Of a stretch of 54,737 nucleotides of DNA, positions 52,572-54,737 are shown piece by piece. The notes beneath the pieces are model-generated. The model had not been told where the DNA came from and searched no databases. It saw only the letters and a list, made by a program, of their open reading frames with translations. The position numbers and the translations under genes were made by a program. Origin of the DNA: Planctomycetaceae bacterium. GTDB lineage: Bacteria > Planctomycetota > Planctomycetia > Pirellulales > PNKZ01. The stretch's first letter is position 1. The number at the start of each line of letters is the position of its first letter. Location: NCBI GenBank assembly GCA_016793115.1, contig JAEUIN010000239.1, forward strand, positions 1 through 54,737. The letters are read 5' to 3'.

Positions 52572-53684
52572 TACGAACCCTGCGCCACTTCCTTGCCGGC
52601 GCGCCATTGCAGCACGGCGTCGAGGAAGCCTTGGATGTCGCCGTCCATCACGCTCTGAAAATGCGTCTCGCCGTAGCCGGTCCGCGCGTCTTTGATGCGC
52701 TGATCCGGGTGCTGAAAGTAATTGCGAATCTGCGAGCCGAAGCCCGTCTTGGCCTGCGATTGATACTTCGCGGCCATCTCGGCTTCGCGCTTTTCTTCTT
52801 CGAGCCGCATCAGGCGGGCCCGCAGCATCTTATAGGCGAAGGCCAAGTTCTTATGCTGCGAACGTTCGTTCTGACACTGCACGACGATCCCCGTCGGCGC
52901 GTGCGTCAGGCGAATCGCGCTGGCCGTTTTGTTGACGTGTTGCCCGCCCGCGCCGCTGGAGCAGAACTTGTCGATCCGCACGTCTTCGTCTTTGATCTCG
53001 ATTTCGACGTCGTCGTTGGTCTCCGGCGACACGTCGACCGCGGCGAAGCTCGTCATCCGTTTGCCTTCGGCGTTGAACGGGCTGATCCGCACCAAGCGGT
53101 GCATGCCGGTCTCGCCGCGCAGATAGCCGTAGGCGTAGGGTCCGCGGACGGCGAACGTCGCTTCGGAAATGCCGGCCTGCTCGTTTTCTTGCCGATCAAG
53201 AATTTCGACGTCGTAGTCGTGCTTCTTGGCCCACTGGATGTACATGCGAAGCAGCATGTCGGCCCAGTCGTTGGCGTCGACTCCGCCGTCGCGGGCGTTG
53301 ATCGTGATGATCGCGTTGCGACTGTCGTACGGGCCGTTGAGCAGGCCTTTCAATTCCAGATCGGCCAGCACGGTTTCGAGCCGCTCGACTTCCGAAGCAG
53401 CTTCGACCGCGAATTCCGGCTCGTCGGCGGCCATTTCCAACAGCGCATCGAGATCGCCGAGCGACTTATCCAAGTCTTTGATCGGCTTGACGAGCGCGTT
53501 CAGCCCCTTGAGCTCGCCGACCGTGGCCTGCGCTTTCTCCTGATTGTTCCAGAAGCCGCCTTCGGCCATCTCGGCTTCGATCTGCGCGACGCGGCTTAGC
53601 TTGGCGTCGTAGTCAAAGAGAGTCTCGCAGTTGGGTGACACGACGGCGGATGGCGTCGGCACGGTCGGCCAAGGCGTTGTCCAT
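52571..53684 (-). CDS. prfB: Peptide chain release factor 2, with programmed +1 frameshift
   Basis: RF2 ends translation at UAA and UGA. The product has the tripeptide anticodon SPF at about 201-203 and the catalytic GGQ at about 246-248. The gene is split into two frames: 23 codons from the ATG at 53684 read MDNALADRADAIRRR... to CTT TGA C, where +1 shifting at the in-frame TGA (53613-53615) gives the conserved LDYDAK junction and continues to 52571, for about 370 residues. This is the known autoregulation of prfB: low RF2 favours frameshifting at its own stop codon. An annotation started in the second frame alone would lose the true N-terminus. Confidence 0.95.
53613..53618 (-). promoter_or_regulatory. 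prfB frameshift site (CTT TGA)
   Basis: On the minus strand the sequence reads CTC CTT-like TCT CTT TGA C TAC GAC. The slippery CTT and the following TGA C match the canonical prfB signal. The upstream Shine-Dalgarno-like stimulator of E. coli (AGGGGG) is not obvious here; only GCGAGA is present. Confidence 0.9.
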
Positions 53685-53985
53685 AACGGGCGTTCAGCGT
53701 TCTCGGTTCAGGGTGAGGTGCGGGCCTCGCAGCAGTGCTATCGGCCGATCGCCGGCGATCGTCGCGAAACAGGGCGTGCATAGGCCGCTTGGATGCGTGA
53801 GGCGAATTATATCGCCCTCCGCCTGCGGGGGCGAGGGCGCAGAGCTTACTCAAGTTCTCCCGTCGCCGCGACCGATACCACCGGAAGAACCCGATTAGTC
53901 GCATCGGTGCGGCGTGCCCACAGGGGGGCGATCCGACCGAACGACGCGCACGACGACGTTTCGACGCCGTCGGAGGAGCTTCGCG
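53685..53985. other. Divergent promoter region between prfB and the final gene
   Basis: No gene is supported. It contains the perfect 16-bp palindrome CGATCGCCGGCGATCG at 53746-53761 and an AT-rich GAATTATAT near 53804. A strong ribosome site GGAGGAG begins at 53972, serving the next gene. Confidence 0.5.
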
Positions 53986-54737
53986 ATGCAGGCCGCAAAC
54001 CAAGATTCGAATCGTACCCATCTAAGTCGACGTCCGGCACGAGTCGCCGCCGCACTGCTGCTCGGGTTCATGGCCGGCAGCGTGTGCGGTTGGAACCTCA
54101 CGTTCGCGTGCCTCACCGCGCTGACGCTCGCGCTCAACGTGCGCTTGAGCGTCGCCGCGTGCGCCGCAGGCTGCGGCGCGGCCATGGCCGCGCTCGGAGC
54201 GCCGGCGCTGAACGCCGTCGGCAAAATCTTGCTCGATCAATTGCAATTCGGCCCGCTGATCTCGGAACTCGCTCCCGGGCCGCTCGGCGCGATGTTTCGC
54301 TTAGACGACTACCAAGTATTCGGCGGGCTCGTCACGTCGCTCGTCGTCGGCGTTCCGACGGCTCATGCCGCCGCGATGTTCGTCGCCGGGCGCGAAGCTT
54401 CCCGCACGGCGAACCCGACCGGCGCGGATCGCCGCGGTCTGCTGCGTCCGCACGGCGCGCTCTCGGCTTGCTGCTGCCTCGCCGCCGCGGCTTGCGGCGC
54501 GCAATTTCAAGGCGAGCGTCTGGCGACCGAAGCCTTTTTGCAACAGGCTTCGCTCGCGCTCGACACCGAACTCACGGCCGACGGCATCTCCTACGGACTC
54601 TGGAACGGCGCGCTCAAGATCGACAATCTCCGCGTGGGCGACGCCGCCGCGCCCGGGCGCACCGCGCTGCTCATTGAAAGCGTCGAAGCACGCTGCAACC
54701 CGAGCTTGTTTCTCCGCGGCCGGCTGCACTGCACCGA
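53986..54737 (+). CDS. Membrane protein with DUF2062/TIGR03546-like start and AsmA-like region (3' end outside window)
   Basis: The open frame runs from the ATG at 53986, which has GGAGGAG nine bases upstream, to the window end without a stop (250 codons). Residues about 20-70 contain LLLGFMAGSVCGWNL and ALTLALNVRLSVAAC, the helical hairpin pattern of TIGR03546/DUF2062-type membrane proteins. A second membrane stretch covers about 120-140. After residue 175 the text (LALDTELTADGISYGLWNGALKIDNLRVG) resembles the start of AsmA/TIGR03545-type proteins, which span the envelope. In some bacteria those are two adjacent genes; here they appear joined. Family labels are from memory of motif style and should be read as tentative. 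Confidence 0.7.
   Translation, partial: MQAANQDSNRTHLSRRPARVAAALLLGFMAGSVCGWNLTFACLTALTLALNVRLSVAACAAGCGAAMAALGAPALNAVGKILLDQLQFGPLISELAPGPLGAMFRLDDYQVFGGLVTSLVVGVPTAHAAAMFVAGREASRTANPTGADRRGLLRPHGALSACCCLAAAACGAQFQGERLATEAFLQQASLALDTELTADGISYGLWNGALKIDNLRVGDAAAPGRTALLIESVEARCNPSLFLRGRLHCT

Noticed and set aside
1..54737. CRISPR arrays, tRNA or rRNA genes, insertion sequences, phage genes
   Set aside because: No regular repeat-spacer array, cloverleaf with GTTCRANNC in context, rRNA core or transposase motif was found. The GTTCGAA at 44396 is part of a hairpin that does not fold as a tRNA arm.

Overview
The window looks like chromosome of a planctomycete, most likely in or near the Pirellulales. 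This is an inference from gene content: high GC, frequent GTG/TTG starts, several Gfo/Idh/MocA oxidoreductases and sugar-phosphate isomerase/epimerases, an ECF sigma factor with a very large anti-sigma partner, a prolipoprotein diacylglyceryl transferase carrying an inserted PDZ domain, and many long secreted proteins of unknown function. No rRNA, tRNA, CRISPR array, transposase or phage gene was found. Most genes sit alone or in pairs.

Layout. 1-840: divergent queC (partial) and queF of the queuosine pathway. 900-7450: a sugar/amino-compound group with a class III aminotransferase, a Gfo/Idh dehydrogenase, a divergent GntR/FCD regulator flanked by twin palindromes, a secreted beta-propeller hydrolase-like protein and a xylose-isomerase-like epimerase. 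7450-14540: a large FHA/coiled-coil membrane protein, a DksA/TraR zinc-finger protein, an HtrA-like protease, a secreted alpha/beta hydrolase and a small hydrophilic protein. 14729-17661: nucleoside hydrolase, trpD, and a KDPG-aldolase family gene. 17941-25000: two large secreted proteins of unknown function, an HD phosphohydrolase, an 88-residue zinc-ribbon membrane protein and a CDF metal exporter. 25115-31274: purB, a second Gfo/Idh enzyme, an MFS transporter and a secreted esterase.

31437-37932: a TolC-like lipoprotein converges on a DevBCA-type export operon (membrane-fusion protein, two FtsX-type permeases, and an ATPase fused to a cyclic-nucleotide-binding domain). 38141-44159: a BCP-type peroxiredoxin, a cyclopropane-synthase-like methyltransferase, a very Gly/Tyr-rich secreted protein with a TPR-like tail, a family 2 glycosyltransferase and a nitrilase-family amidase. 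44174-44721 has no convincing gene but holds a good promoter and strong stem-loops, so it is a candidate noncoding RNA or long leader. 44722-48120: folK with a second domain resembling a degenerate deoxynucleoside kinase, panC, and lgt with a PDZ insertion. 48268-51289: ECF sigma factor and anti-sigma factor. 51381-54737: an SH3/KOW-like protein with an Ala/Lys/Pro tail, a small gene overlapping prfB, prfB with its programmed +1 frameshift, and the 5' part of a membrane protein cut by the window end.

The points most worth following are the ABC ATPase-CNBD fusion, the lgt-PDZ fusion lacking the usual catalytic histidine, the folK fusion, the candidate RNA near 44.3-44.6 kb, and the twin GntR operator candidates.
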